From NCBI GenBank assembly GCA_965222725.1, contig OZ244969.1, forward strand, positions 1,488,001 to 1,552,000: DNA of 64,000 bases. Reading direction: 5' to 3'. The notes under the pieces were generated by a model. It ran no database searches. It was not told the origin of the DNA and saw only the letters and a program-made list of their open reading frames with translations. The position numbers were made by a program, and so were the translations under genes. Below are positions 51,873 through 60,053 of this stretch, piece by piece (positions within the stretch are counted from its first letter, which is position 1; each line of letters opens with the position of its first letter). The stretch is from GCA-2748575 sp965222725 (GTDB lineage Bacteria; Pseudomonadota; Gammaproteobacteria; Pseudomonadales; Ketobacteraceae).

Positions 51873-52529
51873 ATGTCTGAGAAAAAAATTGCCGTTATGC
51901 TCGCCGGTTGCGGCGTTTACGATGGTTCGGAAATTTATGAAGGCACACTGACGCTGCTGGCGCTGGATCAGGCCGGCGTCAAGTATCAGTGCATGGCCCC
52001 CAATATTGATCAGATGCATGTGATCAATCACCTTACCGGTGAAGAGTCCGGGGAAACCCGCAACGTACTGGTGGAAGCGGCTCGTCTGGCCCGCGGTGAA
52101 ATTATCGATCTGGCACAGGCCAAAGCCGACGATTATGATGCCCTGATTTTTCCCGGTGGCTTTGGTGCGGCGAAAAACCTGTCCACCTTTGCCGTCGATG
52201 GCAGCAACATGAAAATCAACGAACAGGTGGCAGCCTTTGCCAGAGCCATTCACGCACAGGGAAAACCCGTTGGCCTGATTTGCATTTCGCCGACCATGGT
52301 ACCCATGCTGTTTGGTGAAGGCACCGAATGCACCATTGGTGACAATGCCGATGTGGCCGGTGCCATCGAAGCCATGGGCGGAAAACACGTGACTTGCCCG
52401 GTGGACAGCTGCCACGTGGACCGGGAAAAGAAAGTGATTACCACACCGGCCTATATGTCGGCCGGGCGAATTTCTGAAGCCGCTGCGGGCATTAATCAGT
52501 TGGTGAAAACGGTGCTCGAAATGGCCTGA
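51873..52529 (+). CDS. elbB: Glyoxalase-like protein ElbB (DJ-1/PfpI superfamily)
   Basis: The 218-residue protein begins KKIAVMLAGCGVYDGSEIYE and has the DJ-1/PfpI elbow ALIFPGGFGAAKNL and the nucleophile Cys in GLICISPTMVPMLFG, as in E. coli ElbB, which has weak glyoxalase activity and was linked to isoprenoid synthesis. AGAGGG precedes ATG. It ends the 48.1-52.5 kb run; a repeat element begins 27 bp after its stop. Confidence 0.93.
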   Translation: MSEKKIAVMLAGCGVYDGSEIYEGTLTLLALDQAGVKYQCMAPNIDQMHVINHLTGEESGETRNVLVEAARLARGEIIDLAQAKADDYDALIFPGGFGAAKNLSTFAVDGSNMKINEQVAAFARAIHAQGKPVGLICISPTMVPMLFGEGTECTIGDNADVAGAIEAMGGKHVTCPVDSCHVDREKKVITTPAYMSAGRISEAAAGINQLVKTVLEMA

Positions 52530-52556
52530 TGTGGCTATAAAATCCAGAAGCTTATT

Positions 52557-52825
52557 AGGGCCTGTTCACACTCATTGAGCCATCGTTGCCGGAAGCCATT
52601 TTTTCGCTATGCAAGGCGGAAAGAGCGCCGTGTAGTTATTCTACATCAGTGATTGACAACGCAGCAGAGCGGGAAAATGGATCCGGCCCTGCGGGTTGAG
52701 CCTAAAATACCACCATACGGCGTTGCTCGTCGCTTATTTGGAATAACCAAACTGCACTCCTCGCGCCTTGTCTGGCGCTATTTTAGGCACAACAACGACG
52801 GCTCAATGAGTGTGAACAGGCCCTG
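52557..52825. repeat. 269-bp composite palindromic repeat element (MITE/BIME-like)
   Basis: Outer arms 52557-52588 and 52794-52825 are 32-bp inverted repeats with one mismatch, starting AGGGCCTGTTCACACTCATT. Inside lie two homologous units in opposite orientation, 52596-52680 and 52700-52789. Each has its own terminal inverted repeat (CCATTTT/AAAATGG; GCCTAAAATA/TATTTTAGGC). The units share CAAGGCG, GTTATTC 23 bp later, and CAACGC 45-46 bp later. There is no open frame or transposase, and no clear target duplication. This is a nonautonomous or REP-like structure able to form a long cruciform or RNA hairpin. Confidence 0.9.
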
Positions 52826-53002
52826 GCTTCTTAGAAGTGAAAATGCGTGAATACCGCTATATATAGAAAAGAATTATTTTAAGACCGCTTTTTTATAACA
52901 ACTCTCTCTATCCAGCCCGATCAAATAGGGAATTCATCTAAGAAATGGCTTTGAAAATCCGTATACTGAAATAAATGGGCTGGATAATTTTTCGGGGGAC
53001 AC

Positions 53003-53518
53003 GTGAATTTTCTTCAGGAGCTGATGATCGCTATTTTCATGCCCCGGAAAAAAAATCCTTCGGTGCAGTATCGTTTAAGCAAGGCGCAACAAAACCGGGT
53101 GGTGCGTCAGTGTGAAGAAATCAATTCACTGATCCGGGAAGTGCACGATAACCTGTCGGATATTCGTCGCGCCGGCACCGCCACCAGTCAGCTGGCGCGG
53201 GAAACCCATGCCAAACACCTCAAGGGGCGTCACAGTCTGCGCCAGCAACAGCTGGAATGTGAGCGGATCAATTCGGAATTGCGAAAAATCACTGAAGATA
53301 TGCGGGCGGTGCGTGAAAACGTGGCACGGGCTTCACAGCACAGTTACCTTACGGTTAATCGGGCCCGGGAGCTGGAGAAAAACGTGTCAGCAATGGCAGC
53401 GCCGCAACCGGTGGATAATGTGTCCGCCGGTCTGGAAGTGGTCACTGCCGATGTTGTTCCCATCGCGGCTGTCAGAGCTTACAAAGCTCACACTGTTTGC
53501 AAGCCCCGCAAACGCTGA
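53003..53518 (+). CDS. Coiled-coil protein, unknown function
   Basis: The 171-residue product was not recognised. From about residue 25 to 130 it is an almost continuous charged coiled coil (QQNRVVRQCEEINSLIREVH, RQQQLECERINSELRKITED), with a final disordered stretch and basic KPRKR end. The start is uncertain: GTG at 53003, or ATG at 53024 (AGGAG close upstream) or 53039. The heptads recall chemoreceptor signalling helices but no hairpin tip motif is present. It converges with a ParA gene 21 bp away. Confidence 0.55.
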   Translation: MNFLQELMIAIFMPRKKNPSVQYRLSKAQQNRVVRQCEEINSLIREVHDNLSDIRRAGTATSQLARETHAKHLKGRHSLRQQQLECERINSELRKITEDMRAVRENVARASQHSYLTVNRARELEKNVSAMAAPQPVDNVSAGLEVVTADVVPIAAVRAYKAHTVCKPRKR

Positions 53519-53539
53519 GTCCGGTTTTTGGCATTGCCT

Positions 53540-54292
53540 TCAAAGCAGCTGGTAATGATTCGCTGCGTAATCCCATAGGGCTTCATAAGCTTTGGCTGCA
53601 GGGCTGCTACCGGCAAAACAGTGTACCGGCTGGCGATGGCTGCCCATTTTTTCCAGATCGCTGGTGTAGGGAATCACCAGCGGGTTGTCCATGCCGATCA
53701 GGGATTTGGAATTCTCCACCACCTCATTGTGAATTTTCCTGCGCCTGTCCACCATGGTAAAGAAGGGCAGTACCTCCAGTTTCTTCCAGGTCTTTTTCGA
53801 CGCCAGATAGTCTTTCAGTTGTTCAAAGGAGCGCAGTGACAGGGGTGAAGGGAGCAGCGGCACCATTAACAGATCGGAGCAGCTGAACACGTTTTCCGAC
53901 AGTCGCGAAAACGACGGTGCGCAATCAAAAATCAACAGTTGACGATGTTCGCTCAGATTGTCTGTCAGCGAGTTGAGCAGTTTTTTGGGGCTGTCCTGGT
54001 GGCTGAGCAGGGCTTCCAGTTTGCGCAGGCTCAGGTCGGCGGGTATCACTTCCAGATTGGGAAAAGCGGTTTGCAGTCGCAGGGTGCCTACTGGCTCTTT
54101 CCCTTTAAAAACGCGAATGGCTTTATGTTTTTGCTGGTCATCTACCCCCAGATACCAAGAGGCGCAGCTTTGTGGATCCAGATCCCACAGCAGCGTGTGA
54201 GCCGGAGCCCGGGATGCCAGCCAGGCAAAATTTACGGCAGAGGTGGTTTTTCCTACACCCCCTTTAACATTAAAAAATGCGATGGTCTTCAA
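53540..54292 (-). CDS. Orphan ParA/MinD-family ATPase
   Basis: The 250-residue protein has the deviant Walker A KGGVGKTTSAVNFAWL, the switch region LLWDLDPQSCASWYLG and the LLIFDCAPSFSRLSENVF Walker B. Such ATPases form dimers that position DNA or protein cargo. No parB or centromere-like repeat is adjacent, so it is an orphan; cargo could be a chromosomal locus, a chemoreceptor cluster or another complex. The convergent coiled-coil gene is the only close neighbour that might be related. Confidence 0.88.
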   Translation of the reverse strand: MKTIAFFNVKGGVGKTTSAVNFAWLASRAPAHTLLWDLDPQSCASWYLGVDDQQKHKAIRVFKGKEPVGTLRLQTAFPNLEVIPADLSLRKLEALLSHQDSPKKLLNSLTDNLSEHRQLLIFDCAPSFSRLSENVFSCSDLLMVPLLPSPLSLRSFEQLKDYLASKKTWKKLEVLPFFTMVDRRRKIHNEVVENSKSLIGMDNPLVIPYTSDLEKMGSHRQPVHCFAGSSPAAKAYEALWDYAANHYQLL

Positions 54293-54478
54293 CAGCTGAA
54301 ATGCCCCGAACGTATAGCCTTAATACAGCGTCCTTAACGGTGTCCCCAAACAATCCGTTAGCACGTACCGACCCCACATTAAATCGGACATTGCCGGGGA
54401 ATGCAAAATTCAGAGGAGCTTGTCATTAAAGGGTCATTTAACTGTCATAAACCGGGTGTCGGACCGGCAGCAATCGCT

Positions 54479-56395
54479 TTACAGTAACAGTTCGCTTTCG
54501 AGGCTTTCCAGTTGTTCCAGGGTTTCCATCCAGCGCTCTTCCACGTCTTCAATCTGTTGCTGCAGGCTGGCCTGTTCCTTCATCAATCCGGCCAGTGTCT
54601 CTTTGCTGGCTTCTTCATACAGGCTGCTATCTGCCATCTGCTCATCCAGTCGGGATTTACGCTGTTGCAGCTGGTCCAGTTCCGCTTCCAGTTTTTCAGA
54701 GGCTTTTTTCAGAGGGCGTAACTGGTTGCGGATCTCGGCGGCTTTCTGTCGCTCGGCTTTTTTATCCACTTTTGCCGCGCTATCGTTGCCATTATTCTGC
54801 TTGTCCTCATTGGCAACTTGCTGACGGTGATCGCTAAGCCAGCGGGCATAGGCATCCAGGTCATCATTGAAGGCGCTGACTTTGCTGTTGGCCACCAGCA
54901 GCAGTTCGTCGGTGGTGTTGCGGATCAGATGGCGATCGTGGGATACCAGCACCAGGCCGCCTTCATAACTTTGCAGTGCCAGCGTCAGGGCATGACGCAT
55001 TTCCAGATCCAGGTGGTTGGTGGGTTCGTCCAGCAACAGCAGGTTGGGTTTGTGCCAGATCAGCAGTGCCAGTGCCAGCCGGGATTTTTCACCACCGGAA
55101 AAATTCCGGATATGGTGCTTCACGCCATCGCCGCTGAACCCGAAACTGCCCAGATAGGTCCGCAGACTGGTTTCATCTTTTTCCGGTGCCAGCCGCTGCA
55201 TGCTGAGCAGGGGGGTGGCGTCAGGGTCCAGCTGATCCAGTTGATGCTGGGCAAAGTATCCGATGCGCAAGTGCTCGCTCGCGTGCATCACACCATCCAG
55301 CAACGGCAGTTCTCCCGCCAGGGTTTTGATCAGGGTGGATTTACCGGCGCCGTTGGGTCCCAGCAAGCCGATCCGTGAATCCGGATTCATGTGAATATTC
55401 AGTGCCTGCAATATGGGGCTGCTCTGCCGGTAACCGGCGCTGCCATGATCCAGTCGCAGCAGTGGGTTGGGCAGCTTGTCCGGTTGGCGGAAGCTGAACT
55501 GAAATGGTGAATCGATATGAGCCGGCGCCACCTTTTCCAGGCGCTCCAGCGCCTTGATGCGGCTCTGGGCCTGTTTGGCTTTGGTGGCCTTGGCCCGGAA
55601 CCGGTCAATAAAGGATTGCATATGGGCCATCTGGCGTTGCTGCTTGTCGAACATGGCCTGTTGTAATGCCAGCTGTTCCGCGCGGGTCATTTCAAACTGG
55701 GTGTAATTGCCTTTGTAGTGATTCAGCTTTTCATGCTCGATATGAACAACATGATCGACGGTTTTATCCAGGAACTCCCGGTCGTGGGATATCAGAATCA
55801 CAGTACCCTGGTATTGCTGAATCCAGGATTCCAGCCAGAGGATGGCATCCAGATCCAGGTGGTTGGTGGGTTCGTCCAGTAGCAGTAAATCAGAACGGCA
55901 CATCAGGGTTTTGGCCAGATTCAGGCGCACCCGCCAGCCGCCGGAAAAATCCCGTACATTGGTTTCCAGCTGTTGCTGCTGAAATCCCAGCCCCACCATC
56001 AGTTTGGCGGCGCGGGAGCGGGCGCGGTAGGCATCAATGCTGTCCATTTCCTGGTGCAGGCGGGCCTGCCGGTCATGATCATCGTTTTGTTCCGCCTCAA
56101 GCAGCGCCCGTTCCAGCTGGCGGAGTTGCTGATCGCCATCAATCACATACTCAATGGCGGCTCGATCCAGCGCTTCGATTTCCTGCTCCATATGGGCAAT
56201 CTGCCACTGGGAGGGTATCTGGCAGCTGCCCTGATCCGGCTGCAGTTCGCCTTTCAGCATCATGAAAAGGCTGGTTTTACCGGTGCCGTTACGCCCGGTA
56301 AGGCCAATGTGCCATCCGGCATGGGCGGTAAAGCCGGTGTCCTCAAGAAGTTGCTTGTTGCCGCGCTGCAGCGAAACCTGGGTGAGCTGAATCAT
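54479..56395 (-). CDS. yheS: ABC-F ATPase YheS
   Basis: The 638-residue protein has two ABC domains, each with Walker A (GRNGTGKTSLF; GPNGAGKSTLI), signature (DFSGGWRVRL; NFSGGEKSRL) and Walker B followed by LLLDEPTNHLDLD. The long linker DRFRAKATKAKQAQSRIKAL and the C-terminal coiled coil match YheS (637 residues in E. coli). ABC-F proteins act on the ribosome; YheS relieves some stalling sequences. Confidence 0.95.
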   Translation of the reverse strand: MIQLTQVSLQRGNKQLLEDTGFTAHAGWHIGLTGRNGTGKTSLFMMLKGELQPDQGSCQIPSQWQIAHMEQEIEALDRAAIEYVIDGDQQLRQLERALLEAEQNDDHDRQARLHQEMDSIDAYRARSRAAKLMVGLGFQQQQLETNVRDFSGGWRVRLNLAKTLMCRSDLLLLDEPTNHLDLDAILWLESWIQQYQGTVILISHDREFLDKTVDHVVHIEHEKLNHYKGNYTQFEMTRAEQLALQQAMFDKQQRQMAHMQSFIDRFRAKATKAKQAQSRIKALERLEKVAPAHIDSPFQFSFRQPDKLPNPLLRLDHGSAGYRQSSPILQALNIHMNPDSRIGLLGPNGAGKSTLIKTLAGELPLLDGVMHASEHLRIGYFAQHQLDQLDPDATPLLSMQRLAPEKDETSLRTYLGSFGFSGDGVKHHIRNFSGGEKSRLALALLIWHKPNLLLLDEPTNHLDLEMRHALTLALQSYEGGLVLVSHDRHLIRNTTDELLLVANSKVSAFNDDLDAYARWLSDHRQQVANEDKQNNGNDSAAKVDKKAERQKAAEIRNQLRPLKKASEKLEAELDQLQQRKSRLDEQMADSSLYEEASKETLAGLMKEQASLQQQIEDVEERWMETLEQLESLESELLL

Positions 56396-56507
56396 GAAAT
56401 CTGACTGTTAAATGAAATGACGAAATAAACGGACGGGACAGTATAACAAGACACTGTGGTTTACGTACTGGATACGCATTAGCGGTGTATCAGAGCCGCA
56501 TTGTAAT

Positions 56508-56538
56508 AAAAAAGGGCCGGCAATGCCGACCCTTTTAT
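56508..56538 (-). terminator. Terminator of algP
   Basis: AAAAGGGCCGGC (56510-56521) and GCCGACCCTTTT (56525-56536) form a stem with one mismatch and a 3-nt loop, followed on the minus strand by a T-run. It lies 30 bp after the algP stop. Confidence 0.85.
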
Positions 56539-56567
56539 GCTGGTGCCAGAGGCCCTGACAGCGATTA

Positions 56568-57719
56568 TCAGGCGTCTGAATCCGGATTGAAGATACTTCT
56601 GCCGGGTTCAGTAGGGCCTTTAATGGGCTCTGGCTTGGGCTCCGGCTTTTTCTCTACCGGTTTTTCAGCGGCCGGTTTGGGCGCCGCTGCCGGTGCTTCA
56701 GGCTTTGGGGCCGCAGGCTTGGGAGCGGGAGCTGCCGGTTTGGGCGCCGGTGCAGGCGCGGGCTTGGCGGCCACAGGCTTGGGTGCCGCAGGTTTAGACG
56801 CGTCGGCGGGCTTGGGTGTTGCCGGAGCTGCTGCGGGTTTGGCGGCTGCCGGTTTTGCCGGAGCGGCCGCCGGCTTTTTCACCGGAGCTTTCTTGGGGGC
56901 GATTTTTTTAGCCGCGGCTTTTTTGGTTGCCGTCTTGGCTGCGGCTTTCTTCGCTGCCGCTTTTTTTGCTGGTGCCTTTTTCGCGGCCGCCTTTTTTGGG
57001 GCGGCTTTTTTGGCTGTAGCTTTTTTGGCAGTCGCCTTCTTCACGGCTGCCTTTTTGGCCGCAGCTTTTTTAGGGGCCGCTTTCCTGGCTTTGGTTTTAG
57101 CTTTGGCGGCCTTCTTGGGAGCCGTTTTCTTCTTGGCAGCGGCTTTTTTGGCTTTTGCCTTTGCTACAGCAGCCTTTTTACGGGCGGCTGCTTTGGCTTT
57201 GGCCGCCGCTTTTTTGCGGGCTGCGGCGTCTTTCTTCGCCTGAGCCTTGGCAGCGTCAGCCTGCTTTTTCGCGATCGCTTTCTCTTCAGCAGCAATTTCT
57301 TTAGCTACTTTGGCGGCAGCGGCGCTGACTTTCTTATGATTGGTAGCCTGGCGCTTGGTGGCAGTTACCTGGTCTTTCACCTGGGCCAGGTTTGCCTGGG
57401 CGGCTTTCAGAGCCTCGCCTGCCTTGGCAGCAGCGTCTGCTGCTTTGGCTGCGGCCTTTTCATTGGCAGCAGTTGCTTTGGCTTTCAGCTTGGCTTTGGT
57501 GGTTTTGAGTTTGGCAGCAGCTTTCTGGTTAGCCGCTTTGGCTTTGGCTGCCGCTTTCTTGGCGGTGTCGACAGCTTTGGTGCCGGCTTTTGCCTGCTTG
57601 TCGAGTTCAGCCTGAAGTTTGCTTTCCAGTTGTGAGATCTGATTTTTCAGATCCATGACCGGATCTTTTTTTACCGCCGCTTTCTTTTTGGCGGGGCGTT
57701 TAGTTTTGCGAGCAGCCAT
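56568..57719 (-). CDS. algP: AlgP-type histone H1-like Lys/Ala/Pro-rich protein
   Basis: The 383-residue protein has an N-terminal basic patch (ARKTKRPAKKKAAVKK) and a coiled-coil segment (DLKNQISQLESKLQAEL). Then come over 200 residues of AK/AAKK repeats, and a tail rich in PKPAA-type repeats that ends acidic (RSIFNPDSDA). It resembles Pseudomonas AlgP (AlgR3), a histone-H1-like DNA-binding activator of alginate genes. ATG at 57719, nine bases after GAGGA, is preferred to one at 57728. The repetitive DNA is prone to length change. Confidence 0.88.
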   Translation of the reverse strand: MAARKTKRPAKKKAAVKKDPVMDLKNQISQLESKLQAELDKQAKAGTKAVDTAKKAAAKAKAANQKAAAKLKTTKAKLKAKATAANEKAAAKAADAAAKAGEALKAAQANLAQVKDQVTATKRQATNHKKVSAAAAKVAKEIAAEEKAIAKKQADAAKAQAKKDAAARKKAAAKAKAAARKKAAVAKAKAKKAAAKKKTAPKKAAKAKTKARKAAPKKAAAKKAAVKKATAKKATAKKAAPKKAAAKKAPAKKAAAKKAAAKTATKKAAAKKIAPKKAPVKKPAAAPAKPAAAKPAAAPATPKPADASKPAAPKPVAAKPAPAPAPKPAAPAPKPAAPKPEAPAAAPKPAAEKPVEKKPEPKPEPIKGPTEPGRSIFNPDSDA

Positions 57720-58101
57720 ACGTTCCATTCCTCAGCTAATTTAACGGTGACTCGTTCGTGTGCAATTATACGGTATGAGAACACAATATCTACACCTTTA
57801 CTTTTTGTTGATAGCACAAAGGACAACAAAAGCAATAGCAGGGGGAAATAACAGGGAAAATCAGCGGATTTTTTACAATTTTGCGGGCTATGTTGGTGCC
57901 GGCATGTCTGGGGGTGCGACAGCTGCATTTATTATCTGTTAAGATCGGGGCTCTCAGCGTTATGCAGCTGTGAAACCAATAAAACCATAAGCCGGACTCC
58001 GGGAGTTCAGGCAATTGATGACCGGCAAGAAAACAGTGCATTTGGCTCTGTTGGATTAAGCCGAATTAAGCTGAATTAAGCCAAATGTATCAGGAGGAAG
58101 A
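57720..58101. other. Divergent control region of algP and the FKBP gene
   Basis: No gene is supported in these 382 bp. AT-rich DNA around 57760-57850 probably holds the algP promoter. Three 10-bp tandem repeats (58055-58084) lie just before the FKBP ribosome binding site. Confidence 0.5.
58055..58084. repeat. Three 10-bp tandem repeats before the FKBP gene
   Basis: ATTAAGCCGA, ATTAAGCTGA and ATTAAGCCAA lie head to tail, one helical turn apart, 8 bp upstream of AGGAGGAAG. The helical phasing suggests a protein-binding array. Confidence 0.7.
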
Positions 58102-58866
58102 ATGAAGAAATTAATGATTGCAGCGCTGGCTTTTGGCCTGGCCGCCTGTCAGCAGGGTGAGGATTCCCATGCGGCAGACAAGGCCGAAAACGGGGTTGTT
58201 TCCGAGGCGAAAGCCGAAGAAAGCAAAGCGGTTGAATTCTCCAATGATGACCAGAAGGCCAGTTATGCCATTGGTCTGAAATACGGTGAAGCCATGTCAC
58301 GGGACGTGAAAGAGCTGGATCTGGACCTTTTCTATAAAGGCCTGACCCATGGCTTCAAGGGCGAAAAGCCCATGCTGGACCCTCAGGAAGTGATGACTAC
58401 CCTGAAAGCACTGCAAAGCCGCAAGATGCAGGAGATGCAGGAAGCTCAGGCAGAAGTCGCTACCGAGAACCAGAAGAAGTCCGAAGAGTTTCTGGCAGAG
58501 AACAAAAAGCGTGAAGAAGTGAAAACCACCGAAAGCGGCCTTCAGTACGAAGTGATCTCTTCCGGTGAAGAAGGTGCGGTAAGCCCTGATGCCAACGACA
58601 AGGTGAAAGTGCACTATCATGGCACTCTGGTGGACGGCACCGTATTTGATTCCTCTGTAGACCGTGGTGAGCCTATCGAGTTTGCTGTGGGCGGTGTGAT
58701 CAAAGGCTGGACCGAAGCACTGCAGCTGATGAAAAAAGGCGACAAGTACAAGCTGTATATTCCCAGTGATCTGGCCTACGGCCCCCGTGGCGCCGGACCC
58801 AAGATTGGCCCTAACTCTGCGCTGATCTTTGAAGTGGAACTGCTGGACGTGGTTGCCCAGGAGTAA
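58102..58866 (+). CDS. FKBP-type peptidyl-prolyl isomerase lipoprotein (FkpA/Mip-like)
   Basis: The 254-residue product has a lipoprotein signal ending LAAC (MIAALAFGLAACQQ). A Mip/FkpA helical dimerisation domain follows (about residues 50-140, KASYAIGLKYGEAM, then QEMQEAQAEVATENQKKSEE). The C-terminal FKBP domain has VKVHYHGTLVDGTVFDSS, EFAVGGVIKGWTEALQLM and SDLAYGPRGAGPKIGPNSAL. It probably assists folding of envelope proteins. AGGAGGAAGA precedes ATG. An FKBP gene next to algP also occurs in Pseudomonas. Confidence 0.92.
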   Translation: MKKLMIAALAFGLAACQQGEDSHAADKAENGVVSEAKAEESKAVEFSNDDQKASYAIGLKYGEAMSRDVKELDLDLFYKGLTHGFKGEKPMLDPQEVMTTLKALQSRKMQEMQEAQAEVATENQKKSEEFLAENKKREEVKTTESGLQYEVISSGEEGAVSPDANDKVKVHYHGTLVDGTVFDSSVDRGEPIEFAVGGVIKGWTEALQLMKKGDKYKLYIPSDLAYGPRGAGPKIGPNSALIFEVELLDVVAQE

Positions 58867-58906
58867 CAGCAAGCGCCCAGGTGTAATCTGAAAAGATGTA
58901 ACCTGA

Positions 58907-58944
58907 AAAACGCGGAATCCGGACATCGGGCTCCGCGTTTTTTT
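58907..58944 (+). terminator. Terminator after the FKBP gene
   Basis: AAAACGCGGA (58907-58916) pairs with TCCGCGTTTT (58932-58941), followed by more T residues. It lies between converging FKBP and WD40 genes. Confidence 0.88.
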
Positions 58945-58957
58945 ATGGCGAACAGGA

Positions 58958-59923
58958 TTACTGATCCTGCCAGAGCACCACTTTACCGTTGGAAAATGCC
59001 GCCCAGGCAGAGGTTTCCGGATTGGCACCCAGCGCGATATCACTGACCACCAGCCCTGATGGGGGCTGAAAACTGGGCGGGCTGGCGGACCAGGTGCGGG
59101 TACGCTTGCCGGTTTGCGCATCCCAGAGCATGACCCGGCGCACCGTATCGCCGGTGAGCAGCCAGCGATTGTCGCGACTGAATCTGGCAGACGACTGGGT
59201 TACCCGGGGGAAACCGATTTCAGTGAGCATCTCGCCGGTTTTGATGTCCCAGATTTTGCCCTTGCCGTAATAGAGAGATCCGAATGCCAGGCGCCCGTCG
59301 TGGGAAATGGCTACCACAGACACATCATCACCCAGCTTGAAGCGATAGAGTTCTTTTTCGTTACGCAGATCCCAGATGCGTACGTGGCCGTCTTCGGAGC
59401 CGGTCACCCCTACTCGGCCATTGCCGGAAATGGCAACCGTATTCACATCGCCGCTGTGGGCAAGTCGCCCTAAAATACTGCCGGTGGCGGATTCAATATA
59501 AAGCGCACTGTAGTTTTCCTGGCCCACCAGCACATAACGACCACCATCGGATACCGCCGCATCCAGTGCACCACCGCGGGCTTCCCAGAAACCGGCGGGC
59601 CGGCCACTGGCAATTTGCCATAACACCATGCGGCGTTTTTCGGCGGTCAGAGCAAAGCGGTTATCCGGAGAAATGGCGGCTGCGACGATTTCCGACATCT
59701 CACCGGCAGCGTGATTCCAGTTATAGAGCCGCTCGCCATCCTGCAAACGCCACAGGCTGCCACCATGCAAAATCGAGCCGACTACCGCATAGGCGCCATC
59801 TTCACTGAGGGCCACCGTGTAGGCGCCCTGGGCGGTCAGTTCCCATTGTTGTTTGGGGGTGTCGCCACAGGCGCTGAGGCAACTGATAAGAAAGCCAATA
59901 ATGAATAGCTGCTTCAGGGGCAT
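58958..59923 (-). CDS. WD40-repeat lipoprotein
   Basis: The 321-residue protein has a lipoprotein signal with lipobox LSAC (ISCLSACGDTP) and about seven WD40-type blades, for example GDVNTVAISGNGRVGVTGSE then DGHVRIWDLRNEKELYRFKL, and LLTGDTVRRVMLWDAQTGKR. It should form a seven-bladed beta propeller for protein contacts on the periplasmic side of a membrane. No catalytic motif. It is inserted between the FKBP gene and rsd, which are neighbours in Pseudomonas. Confidence 0.82.
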   Translation of the reverse strand: MPLKQLFIIGFLISCLSACGDTPKQQWELTAQGAYTVALSEDGAYAVVGSILHGGSLWRLQDGERLYNWNHAAGEMSEIVAAAISPDNRFALTAEKRRMVLWQIASGRPAGFWEARGGALDAAVSDGGRYVLVGQENYSALYIESATGSILGRLAHSGDVNTVAISGNGRVGVTGSEDGHVRIWDLRNEKELYRFKLGDDVSVVAISHDGRLAFGSLYYGKGKIWDIKTGEMLTEIGFPRVTQSSARFSRDNRWLLTGDTVRRVMLWDAQTGKRTRTWSASPPSFQPPSGLVVSDIALGANPETSAWAAFSNGKVVLWQDQ

Positions 59924-59992
59924 AAGCTCTTGCAGGAGTCAGGGGTTAATGACTTAAGTGTAGATGAATCTGAAAGGCCCTGTGATTAAAAA

Positions 59993-60021
59993 GAAACGGC
60001 GGGTTTGCGGCCCGCCGTTTC
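59993..60021 (-). terminator. Terminator of rsd
   Basis: GAAACGGCGGG (59993-60003) pairs with CCCGCCGTTTC (60011-60021); on the minus strand TTTCTTTTTAA follows. It is 32 bp after the rsd stop. Confidence 0.88.
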
Positions 60022-60053
60022 TGTATTGCTCTTATTGCTGATTGGGTTGCCGG

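Noticed and set aside
52653..52850. Open frame of 65 codons inside the composite repeat
   Set aside because: It follows the palindromic element and reads out of it; no family and no ribosome binding site.
53003..53518. Truncated chemoreceptor
   Set aside because: Heptads are similar in style, but no conserved signalling tip or membrane segment is visible, so it was kept as an unknown coiled-coil protein.
56485..57243. Alanine/glycine-rich open frame opposite algP
   Set aside because: Artefact of the Ala/Lys repeats read on the other strand.
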